Shown: piece by piece, positions 34,511 through 42,738 of the stretch
How positions within the stretch are numbered: the first letter of the stretch is position 1
Layout of the letters: each line of letters opens with the position of its first letter
NCBI GenBank assembly: GCA_025360105.1
Contig: JANYCT010000052.1
Span: 1-64,000 of the forward strand
Direction: 5' to 3'
Source: Actinomycetes bacterium
GTDB lineage: Bacteria > Actinomycetota > Acidimicrobiia > Acidimicrobiales > Ilumatobacteraceae
Length of the DNA stretch: 64,000 nt
Notes under the pieces: generated by a model
The model's input: only the letters and a program-made list of their open reading frames with translations
The model's database searches: none
What the model was told of the DNA's origin: nothing
Translations under genes and position numbers: made by a program

Positions 34511-34771
34511 TCAGTCGAACAGAGCCAGAGCGACACCGATGGCCGCGATGCCAACGCACACGAACAATGCCGCCATCAGAACAACGTGTCGCAGGTAAGC
34601 CCTGCGGCGAGGGTCCGGCTCAGCTACAGCGCCCGCTACCGCGCGGGCCGTCACTGCGCCGTAGCCGACGTAGCGGCCGCCGGGTGGAATATCGACCGCG
34701 CCTATCTCAGCGACGCGAACGGTCTCCGCTTGCCCCGAAAGGTCACGCAGCGCAGACTCAGCATCGGACAT
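34511..34771 (-). CDS. Hypothetical small C-tail-anchored membrane protein
   Basis: An 86-residue protein starting at ATG 34771 (MSDAESALRDLSGQAETV). The first 60 residues are soluble and acidic to neutral; the last 25 form a transmembrane helix (VVLMAALFVCVGIAAIGVA) with a basic RRRAYLRH stretch before it. Family not recognised. It precedes the hypothetical membrane protein at 34448 on the same strand and may form a two-gene unit with it. Confidence 0.5.
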   Translation of the reverse strand: MSDAESALRDLSGQAETVRVAEIGAVDIPPGGRYVGYGAVTARAVAGAVAEPDPRRRAYLRHVVLMAALFVCVGIAAIGVALALFD

Positions 34772-34860
34772 AGCTGAAACACTGCTCGCTCTCCGCACAA
34801 ACCGCAAGCGCGAGCGGCAGATAGGGACGGAGCCGCGCTTCTTCGCTCTACCGTGTAGCG

Positions 34861-35412
34861 GTGCCTGATCTCATCCTTCTGAACGGCCCACCAGCTAGCG
34901 GCAAGTCAACGATTGCATCGCGGCTCGTTGCCGCTCGACCGCTCGCCTTGAACCTCGATGTTGACGCTGTGCGGGGCGCCCTCGGCGCGTGGATCGAGCA
35001 ACCTCACGAGTCAGGACTGGCAGCCCGGAGACTCGCCATCGCCATGGCGGCCACTCACCTCCAGGATGGCTACGACGTCATCGTCCCCCAGCTACTGGCC
35101 CGCGACACCTTCGTTCTTGAGCTTGAGGCCGTGGCCGGGCAGACTGGCGCGCGTTTCGTCGAGGTGGCTCTACTCGCAGGCCGCGACGACACGATCCGGG
35201 CGTTTGAGGCGCGCAGCGCCTCACCAGAGAACCGGCAGCACCGAGACGCGCAACAGCTCGTCGAGAACTCGGGTGGCGACGTGGGGCTTGGCGAGATGTA
35301 CGACCGACTCATGGACTTCCTCGACGCCCGACCGAACGTTCGCCGGGTTGAGGTCATCCGAGGTGACATCGATTCAACGCTTCGTCTCGTCGAGGATGCC
35401 ATCGCCGCCTGA
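34861..35412 (+). CDS. P-loop kinase-like ATPase
   Basis: A 183-residue protein of the AAA/zeta-toxin-like or chloramphenicol phosphotransferase-like kinase group. The Walker A motif GPPASGKST is at residues 9-17. LNLDVDAVRGALGAW supplies an Asp at the usual catalytic position, and a lid region follows (FEARSASPENRQHRD). Starts with GTG at 34861. The substrate is unknown. The neighbours are unrelated small genes and gene fragments, so context does not help. Confidence 0.65.
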   Translation: MPDLILLNGPPASGKSTIASRLVAARPLALNLDVDAVRGALGAWIEQPHESGLAARRLAIAMAATHLQDGYDVIVPQLLARDTFVLELEAVAGQTGARFVEVALLAGRDDTIRAFEARSASPENRQHRDAQQLVENSGGDVGLGEMYDRLMDFLDARPNVRRVEVIRGDIDSTLRLVEDAIAA

Positions 35413-35517
35413 GATGGTGGAGATCGACACGGTGTGCACTCAACCGGGCGACGACGGCTACCCCGACGAGTACCAAGCCGATCGGCGGATCAGCGCTCTG
35501 CGACAGCGCCTGGGGCG

Positions 35518-35958
35518 TCACGGTTCGGCATCGAGGACAGCGAGTCGTTCGAGGCTCAGCCCGCTGATCATCAGCCGCTCCTTGTTGTTTGACAGTAGAG
35601 CGCGAGTCCAGGTGACGAGCCCGCCGTCTGCGACTTCCACGTCCGCATCCAGGTGTTGTCGCACTGACGTGTGTTCGAACGATCCGCTCCCTGTGTCGCG
35701 CCCTGCTGACACGAGGCCGAGCAAGATGAAATGGGCGAACGACCGCGATCCCTCGAACTGCTGTGCTCGCACGACGCGATCGACCGACGCAAGGTTGACA
35801 CTCGTGCTGGATCGGCTATCCGTTGCCAGATAGCGGCGGCGGCGAAGTGCGGCCTCCAGAGCGAGCGAGTTCGTCGGATCGGCAGCTATGGCGCGAGAAG
35901 CCTCGTCAGCCTGATCTCGACGGCACCGGCTCCAGCCATGCCGTCTCTCGGGTCTTGC
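35518..35958 (-). pseudogene. Gene remnant without a start codon
   Basis: A protein-like frame of about 146 codons ends at 35518. It includes DEASRAIAADPTNSLALEA, RRRRYLATDSRSSTSVNL, FAHFILLGLVSAGRDTGSGS and ERLMISGLSLERLAVLDAEP. It is open from a stop at 35961-35959, but there is no ATG, GTG or TTG before GTG 35772, deep inside the protein-like part. It overlaps the end of the Imm26-like frame. The likeliest reading is a C-terminal remnant of a deleted gene or a frameshifted extension. Family not recognised. Confidence 0.5.
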
Positions 35959-36318
35959 TCAGCCGCCCCTGGCGCGACTTGATCTTCACGGAGCAGTCGG
36001 TTGGGGTCGTCAGGGTCATAGACGACCGTGAACGAGCGGCCGGTTAGCTCCTCGTCGCGAACGAACTGAGGCATGGGCCACGCGGTGCGGTCCCAGGCTT
36101 CAAGTCCTCCGATAATCGTCCACGTGCCCTGCTTGAGCCCCAGGTGGCCGAAACGCTCGACGAGGATTGCGTCCTCGGCGCGGACCGAAGAAGTAGCCGA
36201 GCAGTACGCCACTTCGGCTCGCGCGAGCGACAATTCCGACCGCATACCCACCGTCGCGAAGCGGAACAGCGAACCAGTCGCATTCGGCGTACTTCGACCT
36301 GCTCGCCACGAGGCGCAT
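35886..36318 (-). pseudogene. Frameshifted Imm26-like immunity protein
   Basis: The N-terminal part reads from ATG 36318 (KYAECDWFAVPLRDGGYAVG, then SGVLLGYFFGPR). The coding signal changes frame near 36180 and continues as AEDAILVERFGHLGL, GGLEAWDRTAWPMPQF, VVYDPDDPNRLL and AGAGAVEIRLTRLL before the stop at 35886. The joined sequence has the order of motifs I associate with the Imm26 family of polymorphic-toxin immunity proteins. No toxin gene is nearby. Disrupted, unless the shift is a sequencing error. Confidence 0.6.
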
Positions 36319-36424
36319 AGTGCCCGATCGTCGCCCGCGGCGCACGCGCGAATGTCGGCGCAGAACATCCATTCTCACTGGCAGATATGGGCCCGGTCGC
36401 GACTCAGCCTCAGCAAGCGAGGGG

Positions 36425-37375
36425 TCAGGAGCCAGTGGGCTGGTGGTCGAGTAGGTATGTCTTGACCGCTGCGTCCGTTGTACCGATGCAGTTTGTCCAT
36501 GCGGCGTCTCCATTGGCTGCAAGGCAACCGAACATGGTGGCATTGGCGAAGGTGGTGTATCCCTCCGTGGCGGCACGGTCGAGGTCGGCGATCTTGGTGA
36601 CGTCGATGGGCCCGTATACGTCCACGGCGGGGTCGCTGAGCGAGGAGTAGTCGAAGTGCATCGGGCCGTTGTCGACGTTGCCGCTGCTGACGAGATGGGT
36701 TGTGGCCCAGGTGGTGCGTATGAGTTCGTTGCCGTCGTTGTCGTAGGCGATGAAGGTGTCGTTGGGGTTGTGCGCGGCGGTGGGGAAAGCCGTGATTCCG
36801 GCGATGGGTGTTTGCCACACGCTCTTGCCGGCGGCGGGGATGTACTCGACTCGTGTGGCGGTTGCGGGGACGCCGGTCCAGTACGCGAGCGTCTCGGTGC
36901 CGCCGAGCGCTGGCTCCGGGATCAACGGCACATCGACATTGTCGGCTTGCGCACGACCGGTCGCGTACGTGTCGTATTGGATGGTGCTCTGCTGGCTGTA
37001 ACCGTCGTAGAACGGTGAGCCGGTGATGGCAAATGTGATGTGTTGGCCGTCTGCGAGTTCGAGCGCGATCGCGCCCGGTTTGGTGGGTGTCGAATAGCGG
37101 ATCGTCGCGTCTGGCAGATGTCTGAGTGGGCTCTCGACATTCGTCGCAGATGTCGGGGCGGAGGCGTCGCCGGTACGGGTGGCACGGATGGCGAGTAGAC
37201 CGCCGACCCCGGCGGCGATCGTGATCACGGCGAGCGCTCCACGAAGATTGCTTCGGCGGCGGCGACGTCGAGCGACGTGGGTTGAGACCTCGCCAACGGC
37301 GAGGATAAGGGCAGGGGCTTTGGTGGCGCTGCGGGCGAGGCCTTCGCTGAGCCGTTCTTCGAGTGTTGTTTTCAT
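36425..37375 (-). CDS. Probable anti-sigma factor-like membrane protein
   Basis: A 316-residue protein starting at ATG 37375, overlapping the sigma factor stop by 4 nt. It has a cytoplasmic N terminus of about 40 residues ending in a run of Arg (VARRRRRRSNLRG), one transmembrane helix (ALAVITIAAGVGGLLAI), then an exported domain of about 240 residues without a family I recognise (includes YGPIDVTKIADLDRAATEGY and MFGCLAANGDAAWTNC, a possible disulfide). Coupling to an ECF sigma gene suggests it controls that sigma factor; no zinc-finger HxxxCxxC motif is visible. Confidence 0.65.
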   Translation of the reverse strand: MKTTLEERLSEGLARSATKAPALILAVGEVSTHVARRRRRRSNLRGALAVITIAAGVGGLLAIRATRTGDASAPTSATNVESPLRHLPDATIRYSTPTKPGAIALELADGQHITFAITGSPFYDGYSQQSTIQYDTYATGRAQADNVDVPLIPEPALGGTETLAYWTGVPATATRVEYIPAAGKSVWQTPIAGITAFPTAAHNPNDTFIAYDNDGNELIRTTWATTHLVSSGNVDNGPMHFDYSSLSDPAVDVYGPIDVTKIADLDRAATEGYTTFANATMFGCLAANGDAAWTNCIGTTDAAVKTYLLDHQPTGS

Positions 37376-37896
37376 CCGAGGATTCCTTTCAGTTGGGCGA
37401 GCGCCCGGTGCAGGGTTGATCGAACAGTTGCGGTGGAGATCCCGAGGACCGCTCCGATCGCGTCGGTGTCGAGGTGCTCGTAGTAGGTGAGGACCACGAC
37501 TGCGCGTCGTCTCTGGGGGAGGTGCAAGAGAGCGTCGAGGATCTCGTCGGGCTGATCCGTGTACGAGTCCGCTGTTGCGACTTGAGACTGGGTACGACGC
37601 ACGACTGCGGTATGGCGGTGCCAGGACATGCATCGGTTGACGACGGCCCGCCGCATGTACGAGGCAGGATCGTTGATCTGTGACCACTTCTCGAGGACGC
37701 GGATGAACGAGTCCTGAACAGCATCTTCGGACTGTTGCGGGGACGCAGTCAACAAGAACGCGAGGCGCATCATCGGTTGCTTTGCCGTTGCGAAGAACCG
37801 AGCAAACTCGACATGAACGATGTCATCGCCAGTCAGTTCGGCCGCAGCCGCAGTGATCGCGTTTTGCATCATCAAAGATATAGACGCCTCAGCCAC
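37372..37896 (-). CDS. ECF-type RNA polymerase sigma factor
   Basis: A 174-residue sigma-70 family ECF protein. Region 2 is visible as FFATAKQPMMRLAFLLT and DAVQDSFIRVLEKWSQI, and region 4 as LPQRRRAVVVLTYYEHL followed by the helix-turn-helix IGAVLGISTATVRSTLHRAL. It resembles the actinobacterial SigE/SigM-like group. The start may be ATG 37896 or an internal ATG about 9 codons later. The following gene is coupled by 4 nt and is the probable anti-sigma factor. Confidence 0.88.
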   Translation of the reverse strand: MAEASISLMMQNAITAAAAELTGDDIVHVEFARFFATAKQPMMRLAFLLTASPQQSEDAVQDSFIRVLEKWSQINDPASYMRRAVVNRCMSWHRHTAVVRRTQSQVATADSYTDQPDEILDALLHLPQRRRAVVVLTYYEHLDTDAIGAVLGISTATVRSTLHRALAQLKGILG

Positions 37897-37988
37897 CGCC
37901 AGCGCTGCTCACAACGAACAAAACTTCGCTCTAGGTGGACGCCGGGATGCCGTCGCCGCCTTCCGCGCAGTCCGACAACTCGGGGCTA

Positions 37989-38401
37989 TTACTTGGTTGG
38001 TTCAATCGGCCGGAGGTGCTCGCTCAGCCAGGCTGCGGTGTCCGTCTCGTCCCAGTCGCCGCCTGCGACTGCGACCACTGCCGCTTCAGCCTCATCGACC
38101 GAGGGCTGGGGATCCCAGGCCCAGCCGTTGATATCCACGAACAATCGCAATGACACCCACGCGGCACGCTTGTTGCCGTCAGGGAGCGGGTGATTTCGTG
38201 CCAGCCGCACAATCAACACAGCTGCTTTGTCGACGAACTCGGGGTAGAAGTCATCATCTCCGAAACCGGCCGCAGGGGCGTGCAGGGCAGAGTCGGCGAG
38301 GTCGAGGTTCGTGTCATGTTCATCACCGTCTGAAGATCCAACCTGGTGACCGCCGCGGCGATCGCGACGCAGTCAGCGAGGTCGAGGTGCTCGACGTTCA
38401 C
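37989..38401 (-). pseudogene. Frameshifted Doc/Fic-family toxin (death-on-curing)
   Basis: The reading frame starts with GTG 38401 (NVEHLDLADCVAIAAAVTRL), overlapping the antitoxin stop. Near 38325-38350 the coding signal shifts frame and continues NLDLADSALHAPAAGFG, DFYPEFVDKAAVLIVRLA and the Fic/Doc active-site motif HPLPDGNKRAAW, ending at 37989. The motif HxxxDGNKRxxW is intact, so the shift either inactivates a once functional toxin or is a sequencing error. The partner antitoxin upstream is intact. Confidence 0.75.
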
Positions 38402-38607
38402 TTCGCGAGGCGCTCGAGCAGCTCTCGGTCCTCGTCAATGATCTGACGGACACGGCGCCGGAAAGCCGGATCCTTCTGGCGTCGCTCGACCGCTTCGCGA
38501 AGCGCGAGCTTCACGGTCTCGTTGAGGCTCTGCCCTTCGGCGCGCGCAAGCGCCTCTGTGTCAGCGGCGAGTTCGTCATCAAGTCGAACGGTCAGGTTCT
38601 TGGACAT
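38398..38607 (-). CDS. Ribbon-helix-helix antitoxin
   Basis: A 69-residue protein. The N terminus KNLTVRLDDELAADTEALA with the LNETVKLALREAVERR helix is a ribbon-helix-helix (Arc/CopG-type) DNA-binding domain. The charged C-terminal tail would bind the toxin. Its stop overlaps the GTG of the Doc-type toxin gene, the usual order for such pairs, and it would autoregulate the operon. The toxin gene appears frameshifted. Confidence 0.85.
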   Translation of the reverse strand: MSKNLTVRLDDELAADTEALARAEGQSLNETVKLALREAVERRQKDPAFRRRVRQIIDEDRELLERLAK

Positions 38608-38744
38608 GACACCATGATACCAAGCAGTCAGTTGTTCAAGTAGCGCAGAGTGCGCGCTCTGGCGTTGCTATGCAAGTCCTCCATCAAGATGTCTTGAATC
38701 GAGGAGCCGCAATGTTGGCAATGAGAATTGCCGGTTCCCCCGCC

Positions 38745-38777
38745 GATCAGACCCCCGACCATGTCGTGGGTCTGATC
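38745..38777. terminator. Hairpin, possible terminator
   Basis: A perfect 10-bp inverted repeat (gatcagaccc / gggtctgatc) with a 13-nt loop that can pair further (cgac/gtcg). It lies 32 nt beyond the stop of the gene at 38809 on the minus strand. No T-run follows on either side, so it may be an attenuated or Rho-assisted terminator. A smaller hairpin, ggcaat-gaga-attgcc, is at 38717-38732. Nothing else is seen between 38608 and 38808. Confidence 0.5.
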
Positions 38778-38808
38778 GTGTCAGGAGGTCCGGACGTCCT
38801 CGATCGCG

Positions 38809-40236
38809 CTACTTGCTCACCGTGACGGCAGGGTCGACGGTGGGGGCGCCTTTGGCGGGCATCTGCGGGGGCGCGATGACGCCGCCACCGTCGACCGGGA
38901 TGGGCTGGCCGTAGCGGGGGTCGTTCGCGGCGCTGGGTGGAAGCAATGTCTCCACGGCGGGCGAGCACGCAATGCCGGGTGCAAGCGACAAGTCCTGGCA
39001 CACGGTCTGGCGGGTGATGCGCCACACACCGTCATTGCCGAGGTGGGCCATGCCGTAGCGGTTGTAGAAGTTCGTGATCGAGGTCAGCACGTCGTAACGG
39101 AACCACGCCTCGGTGGGACTGGTGAAGACCACTTCGGCAATCGGCTGTGTCGCGGTCGCGCCGGCGGTGGCGTACTCGCTGGCGCTCAGTGCCTTCCATG
39201 CATCTTCGATACCGGTGGAGTCCTCCACGTAGGTGATGCGCACCGATGGGCCGGTTCCGGCGAAGTCACGCGAGAGCCTCCACGATTCGCGAACGGCAGC
39301 TTCGGCGGCCGCGGGGTCGGCAGGCTGCTCGCCCGCTGCGGGCAGAGCGGGGGGAGGTGGCTCGCAGGCGTTGTGGTAGTCGCTGCTGCTGTAGGGGGCG
39401 GTGAGGTCGGCCGTGCCGAGCGATGTGGTGCTGCCGTCGGTCTTGGTGAGCGCAACCGTGAACGTGTCCTCGATAGGTCCGTTGACAGCAACGAGGGCAA
39501 CGCCGTTGACGGGCGTGGTGGTGTCGCTGAGCCCGCTCGCGGTGGTGAAGGTGACCGAACTGACGTCGGCTGCCACTTGCACCGTTGCGCCGAACACGGG
39601 CGCCGATTCCACATAGCCGCCAGCGAAGGTGGACACTGCCACACCGCCTTTGGGATCTGTATACCACGGGGCGCCGCCAAGGTTCACCGAGTTGGCGGTG
39701 ACGATGGAGATTCGGAGTTGGCCCGTCGGGAAGCACCACCCGGCCGGTGTCCAACCGGGGAATTGGTTGCCAAAGGGGGCTTGCACTTGTGCGCCGAAGT
39801 CCTGCAGGTGGGCGCGCATCGTGATGCCCGACGCGGTGGTTCGTTCGGCGAGCAATCGCTGCGGTTGATCGGCGTACGCGCCGGGGGAGTACTGGCCGCC
39901 GCCACCGCCGACCGATGCGCTCATCTTCGAATCCGTGGTCGGCAAACCTGGCCTTGGCATTCCTGCCGTGGCCCCGGCCGTAGTCCCACTGGTGGCCGCA
40001 TTCGCCGGAGTGGAGCCACCCGTCGACTCGGCTGTCTCGGCACCGCTGCGGGTCGCTGCTGCATTCTGCAGAGACGATCGCGATGCCTTGTATCCACCGA
40101 GGAAACCGAGGCCCCCGGCAGCCACTGCTGCGCAGACCGTAATCGCCGTCAGTCGACGACGGGCGCTGTGCGCACGCTTGGTTGTATCGGTAGCGTCCTC
40201 GGGCTCGACGGTGGTCTCGATGAATGGTTCCGACAT
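38809..40236 (-). CDS. Secreted or membrane-anchored protein of unknown function
   Basis: A 475-residue protein. A 30-residue basic cytoplasmic N terminus (KRAHSARRRL) is followed by one hydrophobic segment (AITVCAAVAAGGLGFLGGY), then a Ser/Thr/Gly/Ala-rich linker to about residue 110 and a globular extracytoplasmic region. A second part from about residue 320, ending near 440 (SWRLSRDFAGTGPSVRITY, WFRYDVLTSITNFYNRYG), looks like an NTF2-like or mature-protein-stress-like domain. The C terminus is Pro-rich. Family not recognised. A monocistronic gene, with hairpins on both sides (38745-38777 and 40279-40314). Confidence 0.7.
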   Translation of the reverse strand: MSEPFIETTVEPEDATDTTKRAHSARRRLTAITVCAAVAAGGLGFLGGYKASRSSLQNAAATRSGAETAESTGGSTPANAATSGTTAGATAGMPRPGLPTTDSKMSASVGGGGGQYSPGAYADQPQRLLAERTTASGITMRAHLQDFGAQVQAPFGNQFPGWTPAGWCFPTGQLRISIVTANSVNLGGAPWYTDPKGGVAVSTFAGGYVESAPVFGATVQVAADVSSVTFTTASGLSDTTTPVNGVALVAVNGPIEDTFTVALTKTDGSTTSLGTADLTAPYSSSDYHNACEPPPPALPAAGEQPADPAAAEAAVRESWRLSRDFAGTGPSVRITYVEDSTGIEDAWKALSASEYATAGATATQPIAEVVFTSPTEAWFRYDVLTSITNFYNRYGMAHLGNDGVWRITRQTVCQDLSLAPGIACSPAVETLLPPSAANDPRYGQPIPVDGGGVIAPPQMPAKGAPTVDPAVTVSK

Positions 40237-40278
40237 GGCATCCCCCTTGGTGCGACTGGCGTACGGGGACTGAGACGC

Positions 40279-40314
40279 AATGAGTCCAACCGGGGTTCCC
40301 CGATTGGACTCATT
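40279..40314. terminator. Long perfect hairpin, probable terminator of the CoxL-like gene
   Basis: Outer arms aatgagtccaa (40279-40289) and ttggactcatt (40304-40314) pair perfectly, and the interior cgggg-tt-ccccg forms a second stem. It lies about 45 nt downstream of the stop of the minus-strand gene at 40359. No T-run follows on the minus strand. The AT-rich outer and GC-rich inner arms are symmetric, so it could also act on the opposite strand. Confidence 0.6.
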
Positions 40315-40358
40315 GTTACAGAACCGTCATATTGGCCGGGCGCGTTTGCCCGAACTGA

Positions 40359-42641
40359 TCAGGCGTTGGCGATGGCTCGCCACACCCGCTCGGCAGTGGC
40401 AGGCATGTCGATGTGGCGCACGCCTAAGTGGCTGAGCGCGTCGATCACGGCCGACTGCACCGCCGGCGTGGAACCAATGGTGCCGCTTTCGCCGATGCCC
40501 TTCGCGCCCAATGGGTTCACCGGTGTCGGCGTCTCCATGTGGATGACCTCGAAACTCGGCAGCTCGGCCGCGGAGATCATCGCGTACTCGGCCAGGTTCG
40601 AGGTGATGGGGTTGGCGTCTGCGTCGTAACACACTTCTTCGAGCAATGCCTGGGCGGTGCCCTGCGCAACTCCGCCGTGGATCTGGCCATCGAGCAACAG
40701 CGGGTTCAGCACGCGACCGGCATCGTCGCACGCGACGTGACGCAGGTGGCGCACCTGACCAGTTTCGGTGTCCACCTCGACGACGGCCACGTGGGCTCCA
40801 AAGGGGAAGGTGGCGCTTGATGCGGTGAACGTGGTGCTCTGCTTGAGCCCGCCCTCGGCCTTCATTGCTACGGCAAGGTCAGCCCAGGTCTTGGAGACGG
40901 CCGGTGTACCGATCACGTTGAACGACCCGGAGTCCTTCTCGAACACGATGTCGGCTTCGTCGGCCTCGAGCAGACGGGCTGCAAGCTTGGTGGCCTGCTC
41001 GACGAGCTCGATTGCCGCTTTGTTCACGGCTGCGCCACCCTGCTGGAGTGAACGTGACCCCATTGTGCCGCCGCCGACCGGTACGAGGTCGGTGTCGCCC
41101 CAGACCAGCTCGATGCGATCCATCGGAATGCCAGTCTGATCGGAGGTGATCATGGCGAAGGCCGTCGCATGGCCCTGACCATGCGGCGAGGTGCCGGTAT
41201 AGACGATGGCGCGGCCGTCATCGAGCACTTCGATCTTGGCGTCGTCACCCATGGGTGGCACGCCACCGGTGATCTCGACGTACACGCTCACGCCGATGCC
41301 GAGTTGCTTCACAGCACCGCTGGCACGACGCGCCGCCTGATCGGCACGCAGCGCTGGGTAGTCAGCGGCGGCCAACGCCTTGTCGAGGGCGACTTCGAAG
41401 TTGCCGACGTCGTAGGTCTGACCGATTGCGGTGGTGTGGGGCTCGAGGAATTTGGGAATCAGGTTGACGCGACGCACCTCGGCAGCGTCCATACCAATTT
41501 CCGCTGCGAACATGTCCATCGCCCGCTCGATGGCGGCGGTGGCCTCGGGGCGACCGGCGCCGCGGTAGGCAACCACTGGCGTGGTGTTGGTGACGACGCT
41601 TGTGGTGCGACACTCGATGTTCGGGATGGCGTACACGCCGCTGGACATCGGTCGCGTCATGAACGGAGCGAGGATGGTGCCCATATCGGCGAACGCGCCA
41701 CAGTCCTGAATGGCGTGCAACTGATAGTGAGAGACTTTGCCATCGCGCGAACCGCCGATCGTGACGTACTGCAGCTGAGCGCGGCCATGACCGAGCGCGA
41801 CCATGCTCTCGCTGCGCGTCTCGCGCCAGCACACGGGTCGGCCGACGCGCTTGGACAACTCGCCGAGCAGCAGTTCCTCGGAGTACGCGCCGATCTTCGC
41901 GCCGAAGCCACCGCCGACGTCGGGGGTGATGATGCGCACGTCTGCGGCATCGAGACCGTTCTGGGCGACGACAGCGTCCTTCACGCCCTGAGCGTGCTGG
42001 GTGCTGATCCATTGATACAGACGACCATCGACCCAGGCCACCGATGAACCGCGAACCTCCATCGGGCATGGGGCCACGCGCTGGTTCATGAAGCGACCCT
42101 TGACCACGACCTCGCAGCCCTCGAAGTAGGCGTCGCCGGTGTTGTCAGGCATGCCGAGCACGGTGGTGTCGAACACCACGTTGCTGCCGGCGCCGGGATA
42201 GATGAGTGTGGTGGACGCCATGGCTGCTTCGGTGTCGACGAAGGCCTCGAGTGGCTCGACCTCGACGATGACTGCGTTGGCGGCGTCCTCGCCCTGAGCT
42301 CGTTCCTCGGTGATGACAACCGCCACGCATTCGCCGACCCAGCGCACTTTGTCGCTGGCGAGCAACGTGCGTGCAACCATCGGATTGAACGGTGCCGGTG
42401 ACGGCTGCAGCCCGAGATCGGCCGCCGTGAAGATGGCGATCACGCCCGGCATCGCCAGCGCCTCGCTGGAGTCGATAGAGAGCACGTTGCCGTGCGCGAA
42501 TTGACTGCGCACATAGGTGACGTGCGCTGCACCGGCAAGGAGCGGCTCATCGAGCATGTCGTCGACATACCTGCCCCCAACGGTCAAAAACTTCGGATCT
42601 TCCTTGCGAAGAACGCGATTGCCGAGAATGCTGCCACCCAC
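40359..42641 (-). CDS. Xanthine dehydrogenase-family molybdopterin subunit, CoxL form II-like
   Basis: A 760-residue large subunit of the molybdenum hydroxylase family. The active-site motif is AYRGAGRPEA, the form II (AYRGAGR) version and not the form I AYxCSFR motif of true CO dehydrogenases. Other signatures are GGGFGAKIGAYSEELLLG, SPHGQGHATAFAMI, GTMGSRSLQQGGAAV and the C-terminal GAKGIGESGTIGSTPAVQSAV with the catalytic Glu. GTG 42641 is preferred over ATG 42689 because AGGGGG precedes it by 6 nt. The medium (FAD) and small (2Fe-2S) subunits are not adjacent. Substrate unknown; a heterocycle or aldehyde is as likely as CO. Confidence 0.85.
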   Translation of the reverse strand: MGGSILGNRVLRKEDPKFLTVGGRYVDDMLDEPLLAGAAHVTYVRSQFAHGNVLSIDSSEALAMPGVIAIFTAADLGLQPSPAPFNPMVARTLLASDKVRWVGECVAVVITEERAQGEDAANAVIVEVEPLEAFVDTEAAMASTTLIYPGAGSNVVFDTTVLGMPDNTGDAYFEGCEVVVKGRFMNQRVAPCPMEVRGSSVAWVDGRLYQWISTQHAQGVKDAVVAQNGLDAADVRIITPDVGGGFGAKIGAYSEELLLGELSKRVGRPVCWRETRSESMVALGHGRAQLQYVTIGGSRDGKVSHYQLHAIQDCGAFADMGTILAPFMTRPMSSGVYAIPNIECRTTSVVTNTTPVVAYRGAGRPEATAAIERAMDMFAAEIGMDAAEVRRVNLIPKFLEPHTTAIGQTYDVGNFEVALDKALAAADYPALRADQAARRASGAVKQLGIGVSVYVEITGGVPPMGDDAKIEVLDDGRAIVYTGTSPHGQGHATAFAMITSDQTGIPMDRIELVWGDTDLVPVGGGTMGSRSLQQGGAAVNKAAIELVEQATKLAARLLEADEADIVFEKDSGSFNVIGTPAVSKTWADLAVAMKAEGGLKQSTTFTASSATFPFGAHVAVVEVDTETGQVRHLRHVACDDAGRVLNPLLLDGQIHGGVAQGTAQALLEEVCYDADANPITSNLAEYAMISAAELPSFEVIHMETPTPVNPLGAKGIGESGTIGSTPAVQSAVIDALSHLGVRHIDMPATAERVWRAIANA

Positions 42642-42738
42642 GTGGGACCCCCTGATTGCACAGACGTTTGAACTCCAGACATTAGCCACCTCTCATGAAC
42701 CGCGTCGCAGCGTGGGTGCAAATGTGGCGCAGAAGGAC

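Noticed and set aside
39043-40629. 528-codon plus-strand frame
   Set aside because: Antisense to the secreted protein at 38809 and to the CoxL-like gene end; Gly/Arg-rich shadow.
40359-42641. Aerobic carbon monoxide dehydrogenase (form I CoxL)
   Set aside because: The active-site motif is AYRGAGR, not the form I AYxCSFR motif, and coxM/coxS are absent.
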